DNA from: an uncultured bacterium
GTDB lineage: Bacteria > Patescibacteriota > Gracilibacteria > BD1-5 > UBA6164
Length of the DNA stretch: 11,881 nucleotides
Direction: 5' to 3'
Assembly: GCA_947311335.1 (NCBI GenBank)
Contig: CAMZKR010000108.1
Span: 1-11,881, forward strand
Shown here: piece after piece, positions 1-9,115 of the stretch
Numbering within the stretch: position 1 is the first letter of the stretch
Layout of the letters: every line of letters begins with the position of its first letter
Translations under genes and position numbers: made by a program
Notes under the pieces: generated by a model
Told to the model about the DNA's origin: nothing
The model's database searches: none
What the model saw: the letters and a program-made list of their open reading frames with translations, nothing else

Positions 1-620
1 ATAATTTTAAATGAATTATTTTGAGTTTTCTTAAGAATTGAGATATAAAGATAATAGAAAATTATATACAATCAAATATTATATATTCAAACATTCTTCC
101 TAAAAATGATTTAGATATTTATTTAAAACAAATATTAGAAAAATGAACAGAAGAAGAAAAAATTAGTTTATGAAAAACATTATCTTTAATAATATGAATA
201 ATACATGATTGAATAAATGCTTCAGAATTAACTTCTACTAAAAATCGTTTATCTTGAATATGAACATGACAATCAACACAACATATAAAAAATTACTTTT
301 TAAAACAAATATTAAAACAGGAAAAAGAATCTTATTTTGATTATTTTAATAGAATAGTAATTATAAATTGGTCTAAAGTAAAAAATACCTGAGATGGTAT
401 TTCAGGTAATAATTCTTTAACATATATTAGTAATAATAGCACTAAAGATGAAGAAAATTATTTTTTCTCTGCTTTATATGGATTTATTGATGTTCTAAAA
501 AAATTTGAAGAGGGAAAACAGCAAAATACAAGTTTTTCTTGAGTACATTTAAAAACTTTAATAGATAGATATAATGAATTATTAAAAGATTCTATATCTA
601 AATTTAAAAAGCAAATTTAA
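1..620 (+). CDS. Hypothetical protein, C-terminal part (5' end outside window)
   Basis: I do not recognise this protein. Read with TGA = Gly, one frame (first whole codon at base 3) stays open to TAA at 618-620 and gives about 205 residues. The visible part is hydrophilic and rich in Lys, Asn, Ser and Ile, with no signal peptide, convincing membrane segment or Cys/His metal motif. A middle stretch (about residues 80-100) is rich in Ser, Thr and Gln with several TGA-encoded glycines. The C-terminal 50 residues look helical and end in a basic tail (KFKKQI). About ten in-frame TGA codons explain why standard translation shows nothing here. The next feature is a tRNA with its own promoter, so this is probably the last gene of its transcript. 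Confidence 0.7.
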
Positions 621-647
621 ATTTTAATACAATATAATAGTTCATAA

Positions 648-675
648 TTGATTAATTTCATTTGATTTTTATACT
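648..675 (+). promoter_or_regulatory. Putative promoter of tRNA-Lys
   Basis: A TTGATT -35-like hexamer (648-653), a 16-bp spacer and a TATACT -10-like hexamer (670-675) lie upstream of the tRNA. Transcription would start near 682, about 30 nt before the mature 5' end. AT-rich DNA yields chance matches, but spacing and position fit. Confidence 0.45.
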
Positions 676-711
676 TTTTTAAATAAACTACCCACGCTTT
701 AAAAGCTTTTT

Positions 712-787
712 GGATTCATAGCTCAGTTGGTAGAGCACTCGCCTCTTAAGCGATAGGTCCCGGGTTCAAGCCCCGGTGAATCCACCA
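712..787 (+). tRNA. tRNA-Lys (anticodon CUU), CCA encoded
   Basis: A 76-nt cloverleaf. The acceptor stem is GGATTCA/TGAATCC, the D-arm GCTC/GAGC around an AGTTGGTA loop, and the T-arm CCGGG/CCCGG around TTCAAGC. The anticodon loop CTCTTAA puts CTT at positions 34-36, so the tRNA is charged with lysine and reads AAG. Discriminator A73 and the 3' CCA are encoded. The anticodon stem CTCGC/GCGAT has four pairs and a C27-U43 mismatch at its outer end. The tRNA is much more GC-rich than its surroundings, as expected for a structural RNA in an AT-rich genome. It stands alone and has no clear terminator; the insertion sequence begins about 100 bp downstream. Confidence 0.95.
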
Positions 788-883
788 ATATTGTAACACC
801 GTCAGAATATAATATTTACCTAGAATATTCATTTATAAAAGCTAGATAGATACTGACTTAATAGAAAATAAAACAAAAAATAA

Positions 884-909
884 GGGCTAAAGGTAAAAAA
901 AGTGTGCTA
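884..909 (+). repeat. Left terminal inverted repeat of the IS
   Basis: It begins GGGCTAAAGGTAAAAAAAG and continues to GTGTGCTA. It matches the reverse complement of 1944-1968 except for one extra A. A partial echo (AAAAGTGTGTTATTA) lies inside the element at about 940-954 and may be a second transposase contact site. Confidence 0.9.
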
Positions 910-954
910 ATTTAATAAAAAAATAGCTTAAAATAGATTAAAAGTGTGTTATTA

Positions 955-1938
955 TTGTGTGAATTAATAAATCATTTAATAATATGCAAAAAAAACTGTC
1001 CTAAATGTAAAAATAAAGATATAAAATTAAACTGAAAAAATGATAAATGAAAGCAAAAATATAAGTGTAAAAAATGTAATTTTTGTTTTGTTAGAAAAGA
1101 CAGAAAAAATGATAATATTAGATGAAAAGAAATTTTTAAAAAACGGATAAAAGAATGATATTCAGCAAGACAATTATCAGACCAAAGATCGAAAAATATA
1201 CTACATGTCAAAAAATTAATAAGAAATGAATTAGATAATAATTTAATTTATCAAATAGACTTAGTTTTTGATAATGTTAAATATATTATAATAGATTGAA
1301 CATGGATTACTAAAAATATTTGTTTAATTATTTACTATGATTATATAAATAAAAAAGTAATCCGTTTTTGATTTTATGATGCTGAAAGATATGAATATAT
1401 AGAAAATGATTTAAAAACTCTTAGAGATGAATATAAATATCAAATAGAGTATTTTATCGTAGATTGAGGGAAGAATATTAAAAAAGCAATTGAAAAAGTA
1501 TTTCCTACTTCTAAAATTCAAAGATGCTTGACTCATATTAAAAGACATATTAGAAATACAATTTCAAAGAAACCACAGAATAATTGTTGAAAAGAATTAA
1601 AAAGATTAATTAATTTTAAGAAATTTAGTAATGAAAAATTATTTATTAAAAAATTTAATCTTTGGGAAGAAAAGTATGCTGATTTTTTAAATGAAAAAAC
1701 AATAAATTGAAATAATTCTCGGTATACTCATAAAAAATTAAGATCAACAAAATCTCATATTAAAAATGCAATTCCATATATGTTTTATTATTTAAAAGAT
1801 GAAAATATCAAGAAAAGTAATAATGATTTAGAATGATTAAATTGAGTTTTAGATGGTCATATTTTTAATCATAGATGACTTAGAATTGATAGGTTAATTT
1901 CGTTTATTTCTTTGTGGCTTTATGAAAGAAATTTATAG
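955..1938 (+). CDS. IS256-like transposase, zinc-ribbon variant
   Basis: DDE transposase that cuts and joins the ends of the surrounding IS; about 327 residues from the start used here. A zinc ribbon comes first: C15-P-K-C18 and C38-K-K-C41. The catalytic acidic residues follow: D114 in an I-I-D-G-T-W strand, D170 in F-I-V-D-G-G-K, and E293 in N-N-D-L-E-G-L-N. After D170 comes the IS256-type signature Q-R-C-L-T-H-I-K-R-H, and near the end an N-H-R-G-L block. TGA encodes the conserved glycines next to D114, D170 and E293. The start is uncertain: the frame opens after TAG at 934-936 and offers GTG 946 or TTG 955 before the zinc ribbon. The only nearby ATG (984) is out of frame, separated by a run of eight A, so slippage there is an alternative. 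It ends with TAG at 1936-1938. Confidence 0.85.
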
Positions 1939-1943
1939 ATTTC

Positions 1944-1968
1944 TAGCACACTTTTTTACCTTTAGCCC
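1944..1968 (-). repeat. Right terminal inverted repeat of the IS
   Basis: This 25-bp sequence (TAGCACACTTTTTTACC then TTTAGCCC) is the reverse complement of the left end apart from one missing A. It starts 5 bp after the transposase stop codon. Confidence 0.9.
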
Positions 1969-2168
1969 ATATTTTTATATGTTCTTTATTCATCAAAGTT
2001 AGTTAAAAATATAACATGAGTTCTTAAATTATCTTTACTAATTGATATATCAATATTCTTTTTCTCAACTCAAAAGAATATTGGGTTAACTAATAAATAA
2101 TGAAATATAAAAAATGAACAAAATATTAAAATATAAAATATATATCTTAAATTTTTAAATGTAGCCAT
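1969..2168 (-). pseudogene. Remnant of an M28-like metallopeptidase N-terminus, cut at the IS
   Basis: From ATG at 2166-2168 a minus-strand frame reads 60 residues to TAA at 1986-1988. It starts with a signal-anchor-like hydrophobic stretch (about residues 9-30), then L-R-T-H-V-I-F-L-T-N-F-D-E. Past the stop the same frame gives R-T-Y-K-N and then runs into the IS. That pattern (HV..L......R.Y.N) resembles, from memory, the start of M28 zinc aminopeptidases (HV..LS....PRNY.N), with the stop falling where the residue before Arg would be. I infer a gene broken by a nonsense change and truncated at the IS. The sequence left of the IS (788-883) does not continue the protein, so the rest is gone. 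The alternative is a real 60-residue membrane-anchored peptide (1986-2168). Confidence 0.4.
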
Positions 2169-2315
2169 TTTTATTATTATTAATATTTATTATTAATTCT
2201 ATATTATAATATTATATAAAATATATTATAATAAATAATTGATTTAAATTATTCTAGTTTAAGTAAAACATTAGTTTTCTTATGTATAAACAAGGTTTCT
2301 AATTATTAAAACTTT

Positions 2316-2343
2316 TTGAAAAAAATAACTTTTGTTATATTAT
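2316..2343 (+). promoter_or_regulatory. Putative promoter of the metallopeptidase gene
   Basis: TTGAAA (2316-2321) is followed by a 16-bp spacer and TATTAT (2338-2343); an overlapping TATAAT (2341-2346) would need a 19-bp spacer. The ATG follows about 35 bp after the -10. No Shine-Dalgarno sequence is evident. The region is very AT-rich, so this call rests mainly on position. Confidence 0.35.
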
Positions 2344-2377
2344 AATTATTAATTTTATTACTAACAACAATTTGATT

Positions 2378-5371
2378 ATGATTAAAAGAAGACATTTTCT
2401 TTTTTTATTATTTCTAATCGGAATTACTTCAGTATCTGCTTCTTTTGAAGTTTTTGATGCAAAATCTAGCAAAGACCCTTTATTTATTCAAGTTCCGGAA
2501 TATATTCATGAATATATTCCTGTAGATGTTAAAGTAATTATCAACGATCAATCTACAAAAGATAAAGCTAATTTTGCTATAGTAGACCCTTACAATACTA
2601 TTCCTTACCAAACAACTTGATGACCTGTAATTAATGGGGCTATGAAATATAATGGGGAGAGTTCAATTGCATTTTGATTTAGACCTAATGGATGAGTAAA
2701 TTCTAGATCTGGTATTGATATAAGATTTATATATGCTGAAGTTGTAAAAAATAGTGATACAGGGAATATCCATGATGAAAATTCTAAATTTTATGGATAT
2801 ACTAATTGTAATACTGAAAATAATAAATTACTTTGTAATGGACAAAAAACTTGTAAGATTTGTTTCAAATATATAAGTACTGTCAATAAAAGTTATCTTA
2901 CAAATAAAACAGAAAATTCAATAAAGTTTCCAGAAGAGCTAGATGATATCAATATCAGTGCAAGAGATTCATATGCATCTTCTATAAAAGAAATAACACC
3001 TGATAGTGATAGTACTTGGTCTTATAGAAGACATTTAAAATTTGGGGTAACTATTTGGGATGGAGAAGCTCCTTTGATAGATTTAATCGATCAGATTAAA
3101 GGCTGAGCTTATGATGACTGGGAAGAATATAAAATCACATCTCCAATATGAGGAGAATCAGCTTTTCTATATTTTAAAAATCAAGAAATTCATAATGGAG
3201 TTGAACAAATAAGTCTTCAATATGAAATGTTTAGTGATATGATTCCACTTAGTAGTGGAATATTAAATGCAAAATGAACGATAAGTACACTTATGAAAGA
3301 TGGAGAAAAAGCAGGAGCCATTTCTAAATTAAAAAATGAGTTATTAGAAACTGTAGGTAGTTTTAAATTATCTCCAGGTGCAATATCTAAGTCAGAAAAA
3401 GAAATGCAACATAATTATTCATTATATGATAGAGAAAAAGTAGAAAAAGTAGAAGAAATATCAGAAGAACTTACAGTTTTTGGATCTATTACAGATATAT
3501 ATCACAATCCACTACCCTATATGAAAATTAGGATTGGTGTTGGAGATAAGTTAATAGACGGAGTAACAGATGAAATAGGTGGATTTTATATCCCATTGGA
3601 GTGAATAGAAGTATGAGAAGATGATCTAGATGCTGAACTTGTTTTGGATTTTGAATATCAAAGAGATGGAAAAAATTATTTTAATATAAATTTTAAAACA
3701 CAAGGAACTACCTATAAACAGGCTCTAATGGAGAAAAAGTTTAAAATACAAAAATGAGTTAATCCTGAAGTAAGATTTAGTGTTAATGCTGATCCAAATG
3801 ATCCATCACGGAATACAAATATGGCTTTTACTAGAGATATAAATCCTTCATGAGTTACATATTATCATATGCATGAAGTTGTAGATTTTTATCTGAGAAA
3901 ATTAAAACTAAATATTGACTATAAATTACCTGTTTCTGTTTGGATATGAAATACTAGAAGTAAAACAGCTTATAGTCCTAATAATTCAGATATATTTATA
4001 GCAGCAGACAATGCTTCTAATAGCACTTCCAACCGTCCTAAAAATAGAGAATATCATGAATTTTCACATCATTTGATGTATGACATATATGGTAAACGGC
4101 CAGAAGGTATAAATATTGCAGGTACAAAAAATCATGCTGGGTTTTTCAATCCATGAACAGCGGATTCTTATATAGAAGGTTTTGCAGAGTTTATGTCTTT
4201 GGTGGTGGCAGATGAATTATGACAAGATAAGTCAGATATTTACGCAGGATTTGGAAGTATGGAAAAAAATTATAGACCATGGGATGGTAACTGAGAAGAT
4301 GAAGAGTTTGCAGTAGCGTCTCTTTTATGGGATATGTATGATAATAAAAATGAACCTGGAGATGAGTTATATTATTCAATTGAAACTATCTGGAAAGTTT
4401 TGAAAGTAGAAAGAAAAGATTTTTATGAATATTACAAAGCTTTCAAAGAAGCAAAACCAAAAGATGCAGATAAAATTGATAAATTATTTATATTGCATGG
4501 TTTTTTCCAAGATACAAGAAAATGAAATAAAAAGTTTGATGAATGAGAACCTAAGCAATGGATAAACAAAGATGCTGGTAATTACAAATTTATTGATTTG
4601 TCAGGTGATGCTAAAAAATTAGAATATAAAGAATGATTAAAAATAGGGCCAGCAACTAATTATGACAGACTTGAAAGAAGTTCTGCAGTAGTAATAGAAG
4701 ATTCATTCTTGAAAATAAATAATAAAGAAGTTGATTTCTATAATATAAAAGTTTCAGACTCAGATGATGGACTAGAGAATTATGAATATACTATAGAAAT
4801 AGCTGAAGGAAAAGTATATATCCAACCATTGCCATCCAATGTAGAAGCAACAATAACAGTTTCTCCAAAATCAGTAGATTATAAAGCAAATTGAGTATAT
4901 ACCATAAAAAATCAAGAATTAATCAAGAAGTTATCCAATACAGATTGAAATAAAGGATTTATCGATGAATATAAATTTGATCTTGAAGCAACTTGATTAA
5001 AAGAAGATAAGCATTATGAAATGTATAGTGATATTCCTCCATCTCATGAATACAAAGGAGACTTAGATAGTAAAATAGAAATAGAAAAAGAAAAAAATGA
5101 TGATGAAAGTTGATTTTCATTTATAAAAATACTATTACTAATTATAGTATGTATATACGGGTATTTTTATTATAAATCTAAAAAAGTAAGAAAAAACACA
5201 GTTATTGTATTACAAAAAATAAAAAAATATCTAATAATTTTTTGGAAATATTTTTTAATATATATTATTCCATTCTTGAAAAGAGTTTTATTGTTAATGT
5301 GGAAATATATAAAAATTGTATTTCAAAAAATTAAAGAAAGGAAAAAAGTAAAAACAAATAGTAAAAAATAA
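2378..5371 (+). CDS. Large secreted, membrane-anchored zinc metallopeptidase (HEXXH)
   Basis: Predicted 997-residue exported protein. A basic start (MIKRRH), a hydrophobic core and a cleavage-like SVSA|S end at residue 21 form a signal peptide. An N-terminal region carries four clustered cysteines (C144, C153, C159, C162). Residues about 365-440 (G-S-I-T-D...P-L-P-Y-M-K-I...V-T-D-E-I-G-G-F-Y) fit a carboxypeptidase-regulatory-like (transthyretin-like) beta domain. The catalytic part follows: Y-H560-E561-F-S-H564-H supplies two zinc ligands and the general base, and Y-I-E600-G-F-A-E604-F probably supplies the third ligand, as in gluzincins. Near the end are one clear membrane helix (about 913-932), a second hydrophobic stretch (about 945-985) and a lysine-rich tail, so the enzyme should face outward. 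ATG 2378 is preferred over in-frame TTG 2372. Many TGA-Gly codons occur. Substrate and precise peptidase family are unknown. Confidence 0.75.
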
Positions 5372-5504
5372 TATAAAGATCAAAGAAAATGAATAGTTAA
5401 TAAATAGTATAAATTAAGTATTGATAGTATTAAGATTTAATTTTTTAGAAATTATATTTCAATAGTAATTCTCTTAGTTTATAATATATTTAAATAACAC
5501 AACA

Positions 5505-6119
5505 ATTATAAAAAGAACTTATGGTACATTTGTAAAAGGTATTAGTAAAAACAATGATAAATATTGATTTGTTAATGAATATCAGGTAAGAGTAGAGGTA
5601 GGAATTTTTTTAATTTTAGCTTTATATTCATTTGTTTCTATTGTATTTTTTTGATATTTTACTATTCCTAGTATAGTTATAGGTGTTTTATGGATTGATT
5701 TTATTTTTAGAATTTTTATAAAACCTGAATCTTTATTTTTCTTAAAGATATCAAAAATAATTCTAAATAAATTATGATATAAAGAATACTGGGTATGAGT
5801 ATTACAAAAGAAATTTGCTTGGAAGATTTGATTAATTCTTTCAACTTTTGCTTTTTGGTGTGTATTAATAGTTTCTTGATTTCTACCTTATTATTGAATA
5901 TGAATCGAATGATATAATATAGCACAAACTATGACAAAATTACCTTGAACAGTAGTCCCTTTTACACCACTTCTTGTCGCATGTGCTATTTGTATAATAT
6001 TTATGTTTTTAGAATCTGTTATAGGGTATTGTGTTGGTTATAAAATATATTTAGTTCTTATAAAAAAAGGAATAATAAAAAAAGTTGAAGGACAAAATTG
6101 TGCAAATTGAATTTGTTAA
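5505..6119 (+). CDS. DUF4395 family integral membrane protein (non-AUG start)
   Basis: About 204 residues with roughly four hydrophobic segments. Family marks I recognise are V-N-E-Y-Q-V-R near the N-terminus, W-I-D-F-I-F-R followed by a Pro, Q-K-K-F-A-W-K-I-G leading into the next helix, and a last helix ending F-L-E-S-V-I-G-Y-C-V-G-Y. DUF4395 proteins have no established function but are often found beside thioredoxin-like or sulfurtransferase proteins. An extra C-x-x-G-x-C pair closes the protein (N-C-A-N-G-I-C, one Gly from TGA), hinting at redox or metal chemistry. The frame has no ATG, GTG or TTG between the stop at 5475-5477 and the conserved region, so I place the start near ATT 5505 or ATA 5508 by homology. 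It converges on lanM, with only 10 bp between the two stop codons. Confidence 0.7.
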
Positions 6120-6129
6120 AGATAATTTT

Positions 6130-8802
6130 TTATATATTTAGAAATAAAATTGAAGGTAAAGAATTTTGTTTTAAATATCTAAGTAATCAGTATCATATTC
6201 AAGCATTTCATGTCATTAATCATTTACTTTCAATATTTCCAGGTAATCAACTAAACCATTCTTTTTTAGAATCTTTTTTAACAGATAATATTTTTATAAG
6301 TAAATTATCAATTTTATTATTATATTTATTGTTATATATTTTATTTAATTCAATTAATATATCTAAATTTCATATATTTCAATGACAAAGACAATCAGAC
6401 TCATTTATATCAATTGTAGTATTGTAATCTTTTAATGAATCTGTTATATGTTTATTTTCTTTTTGGTACATTCTTGATATTAGTATTCATGGAGATCAAT
6501 AACACCAAGATTTTTGATTGTTAAATTCTTTTTCCTTACTCATCTTCCAATTATTTGATTTTCAAATATATAATTTATTTTCTTCTTCTATTAAATTACT
6601 TATAATCTTTTTTATTTTATTTTCTTTTTTAATTTCACTATAATATTTGTCTAAAGTATATACAATTCAACTAATTCAATGTGCAAATCATGATTGTTTA
6701 AATGTTATATCTTTTGCTTTGTTTTCTTTTAAAAAAGATTCTATAGAAGAAATAAGTAAATCAATCTTCTTTTTGATTTGATTTTTTAAAAAATCAAATC
6801 ATTTAATTTTACTTAATTCTATATAAATAATTATTTCTCATGTAATTCAAGATATAATATCAATTTCTTTTGTATTAGATTTTGATTTTATTTCATCATT
6901 TATTATTCTTTTAGATTCATTTAAATAATAATCATCATTTAGTAACTTATATAAAATGCATCAAGAATATGCTAGTCATAATTTTCATGAAAATATTCAT
7001 TTAGTATTATTTTCTTTTTCTATATTAATAGAAGTTTTAAATAACTTCTTTGTAATTATCTTCGCATCTTGATCTCAAAATAGTTTATGATAAGCTCAGA
7101 AAAACAATGAGATACCAGCTAATCAGTCATACAATTCTCAATTTATACTTCAATATTCTAAAATTTTTCATTTTTGGTTTGAACTTATTAATAATGCAAA
7201 ATTATCATCTTGAAAAAGATCACTTGATAAAGAGTTATAAATTTTAGTTATTTCATCTTTTACTGTCTTTTGGATTTCTTTTCTGTTAATATACTTCTTT
7301 GTATCAAATGATTTTTCATTAAATTGTATTTTGTAATTTGCTTTTGCTAATTTGTAACTATTTTCAATAAGAAATAAATTGTTAATTAAATCTTTTTCTG
7401 TTGATTTTGAAGATTTGATATTTTCTAAAGCTGTTTTTTCTAAAACATTATTAATTATATTATCTCAGATTTTAATATTTTTTGAATTTACAGTTGTTGT
7501 AAATTTTGGGATATTTAAATTCCAAACAGACTTTACCTCATGTTTTATAATTTCATCACTATTTAAATTAAAGTTATCTTTAATTAAATTATTTCTTATA
7601 TATTTAATCCTCTTATCTATCTTTCTTAGATTATCAGGATGTAGAGATCCAGTTAATATATCTGTATAATTTTGAGTTGCTCTATGAATATATCTTATCT
7701 CAATATATTGATTATTATTAAATTCATCTTCAAAGTCTTTTATTATCTTTTTTATTTTAACGAAATCTTCACTAAAACCTTTTATAATGAATTTGTTATT
7801 TCATATTATATCTATTCTTTTTCATTTAAATAATGGTGCACAAGAGATCTTTTCATCTCTTTCTTCTTGTAAATCAAAACAAAAAGCAGAATTATCAACT
7901 CAATTCGCAGTTATTATATGTAACATTCATGTTTTATAAACATTATTATGCATTTGATCTATTTGTTCATCTAAAAATAAATCAAACCTATTTCCTTTTA
8001 TTTCTTTTTTTATTCTTCAAGGTTGAATTATAGTTTCTAAATCAATTAATACAGGATATTTAGAATGAGATATAATATTTTCATTATGAAAGTCTCATCA
8101 TCATAGTAGATATATCAGAGCTAGATTTACTCACTGATTTGTATAATAAGTTTCAATATCCCTTTTGTTTTTACATTCTTTTTCTTCAATAAATTCTTGC
8201 CATCAATAATTCTCTTTATTTAAAGATAATACATTTTTTAATTCAATATTCTTTATGTTTGAATTAATTTTCTCTATTATTTCTGAATATAAAACATCAA
8301 TTCATAGACTTCTAGGTTTATAAATAATCTTTTTATTATTTTTGAAGCTTATAATTATAACGGTTGATGAATCTTCGTGTCTATCAGATAGTTCTGTAGT
8401 ACATTCTTTTATATTTCAAATATTTATATTTTCATCATTATCAAAGAAATATTTATTCATTTCATTAATATCATTTTCAAGTCTACTTAAAAATATATTA
8501 ATAAAATGAATACCCTGAGTTAGTTCATTATTTATTAATAATTCTATACACTCATAATCTTTATATAACTTATTAATTCATTTGTTTGAAAAAGTTTGAT
8601 TTAAAAATAAATCTCAATTTGTAAATCAATTACTATTAAATTCATATTTTAAAGCCATACTTAAAACAGAAAATAATCTACTATCAATCATTGATAATAG
8701 ATTATTTAGTATATTTTGATTATAATTACTAAAACTTTCTTTTAGCTTTCTAATAAGATTCTTTGTATAAAAATTATGAATATATTCTTTTATACTATTC
8801 AT
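6130..8802 (-). CDS. lanM: Class II lanthipeptide synthetase LanM
   Basis: Bifunctional 890-residue enzyme. It phosphorylates and eliminates Ser/Thr of the precursor to give dehydro residues, then adds Cys thiols to form thioether rings. The N-terminal dehydratase (DUF4135) shows D140-R-H142, Y-K162-P-R-S-L, D237-F-H239-N-E-N242, D254-L-E256 and R374-A-T376-Q-N-Y. These match catalytic positions known from CylM (its D252/H254, K274, D347/H349/N352, D364/E366, R506/T512). The C-terminal LanC cyclase (about 540-885) has D-G-L-A-G-I, F-A-H708-G, W766-C767-Y-G-S-P-G, C804-L-C806-H807-G-N and a final M-T-G-N-A-G-I-G-Y-G-L. C767, C806 and H807 are the expected zinc ligands and H708 the acid/base. 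Most motif glycines are TGA. The start lies 8 bp after the lanA stop, so translation may be coupled. Length is at the low end for LanM. No SD is seen. Confidence 0.95.
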
Positions 8803-8810
8803 TTTTATAT

Positions 8811-9056
8811 TTAATTTATTGTTTTTGTGTTTTTACATCCCCAAGTTGAAGATTTTGGACATCTGTTAGATGTTAAAGGACAATTATTTGTAAACATATG
8901 TTCGTCAAATTTTGGTTCAAAATCTTCTGAAGCTGGAATTCAACCACCTACTATTTGATCAACTTTTCAATTTATTTCTAAATCTGCTAACAATTCTTCA
9001 GGTATTCCTTCTGGTAAATTATCAACTCATGAACCAATTGTGTTAAAATCTTTCAT
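8811..9056 (-). CDS. lanA: Class II lanthipeptide precursor LanA
   Basis: An 81-residue peptide encoded directly upstream of lanM and the evident substrate of that enzyme. The leader (about 1-38) is acidic, with I-P-E-E-L-L-A-D-L-E, typical of LanM-bound leaders, and ends I-V-G37-G38-G39, a double-glycine-type cleavage site. The core (about 40-81) holds Cys59, Cys66 and Cys74, each preceded at -3 by Ser or Thr (T56-N-N-C, S63-N-R-C, T71-W-G-C). Other Ser/Thr at 43, 62, 69, 70, 77 and 79 could be dehydrated. The C-P and Ser/Thr-x-x-Cys pattern recalls the C-terminal half of lichenicidin/haloduracin beta peptides; that resemblance is from memory. Three glycines (10, 30, 39) are TGA codons, which hides the gene from standard-code callers. 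The ring pattern is inferred, not proven. Confidence 0.9.
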
Positions 9057-9087
9057 AATACAAAAGTTATAAAATAATATAAATTAT

Positions 9088-9115
9088 AGAATAATGTATA
9101 TATTTTATAAGTCAA
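9088..9115 (-). promoter_or_regulatory. Putative promoter of lanA-lanM
   Basis: On the minus strand TTGACT (complement of 9110-9115) lies 16 bp upstream of TATTCT (complement of 9088-9093). A better hexamer, TATAAT (complement of 9083-9088), would need a 21-bp spacer. The -35 lies inside the left arm of the 19-bp inverted repeat, mirrored by the -35 proposed for the ZIP gene. Confidence 0.45.

Larger units (their letters stand above)
884..1968 (+). mobile_element. Complete insertion sequence, IS256-like with zinc-ribbon transposase
   Basis: This 1,085-bp element is bounded by inverted repeats of 26 bp (left, 884-909) and 25 bp (right, 1944-1968) that differ only by one A in the poly-A tract. 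It encodes one DDE transposase that nearly fills it. The outer ends are GGG...CCC. The flanks (AAAAATAA on the left, ATATTTTT on the right) show no convincing target-site duplication. This suggests a deletion or recombination next to the element after insertion, which fits the truncated gene remnant on its right. Both ends and the transposase frame are intact, so it could still be mobile. Confidence 0.85.

Noticed and set aside
788..883. Continuation of the M28-like remnant on the left of the IS
   Set aside because: No minus-strand frame gives the expected M28 sequence. I see only AT-rich spacer.
2378..5371. Several separate short genes or a decayed, multiply interrupted gene in this stretch
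   Set aside because: Every interruption is TGA and none is TAA or TAG. The pieces share one frame and form one coherent protein, so this is codon reassignment, not decay.
6774..6801. 28-bp perfect palindrome inside lanM that resembles a terminator stem
   Set aside because: It encodes ordinary LanM sequence (F-D-F-L-K-N-Q-I) upstream of essential cyclase motifs, has no U-tract after it, and the A/T run makes a chance palindrome plausible.
6098..8033. Plus-strand ORFs rich in Phe, Leu, Ile and Ser that look like small membrane proteins
   Set aside because: They are antisense shadows of AT-rich lanM. The minus strand carries clear LanM motifs throughout.
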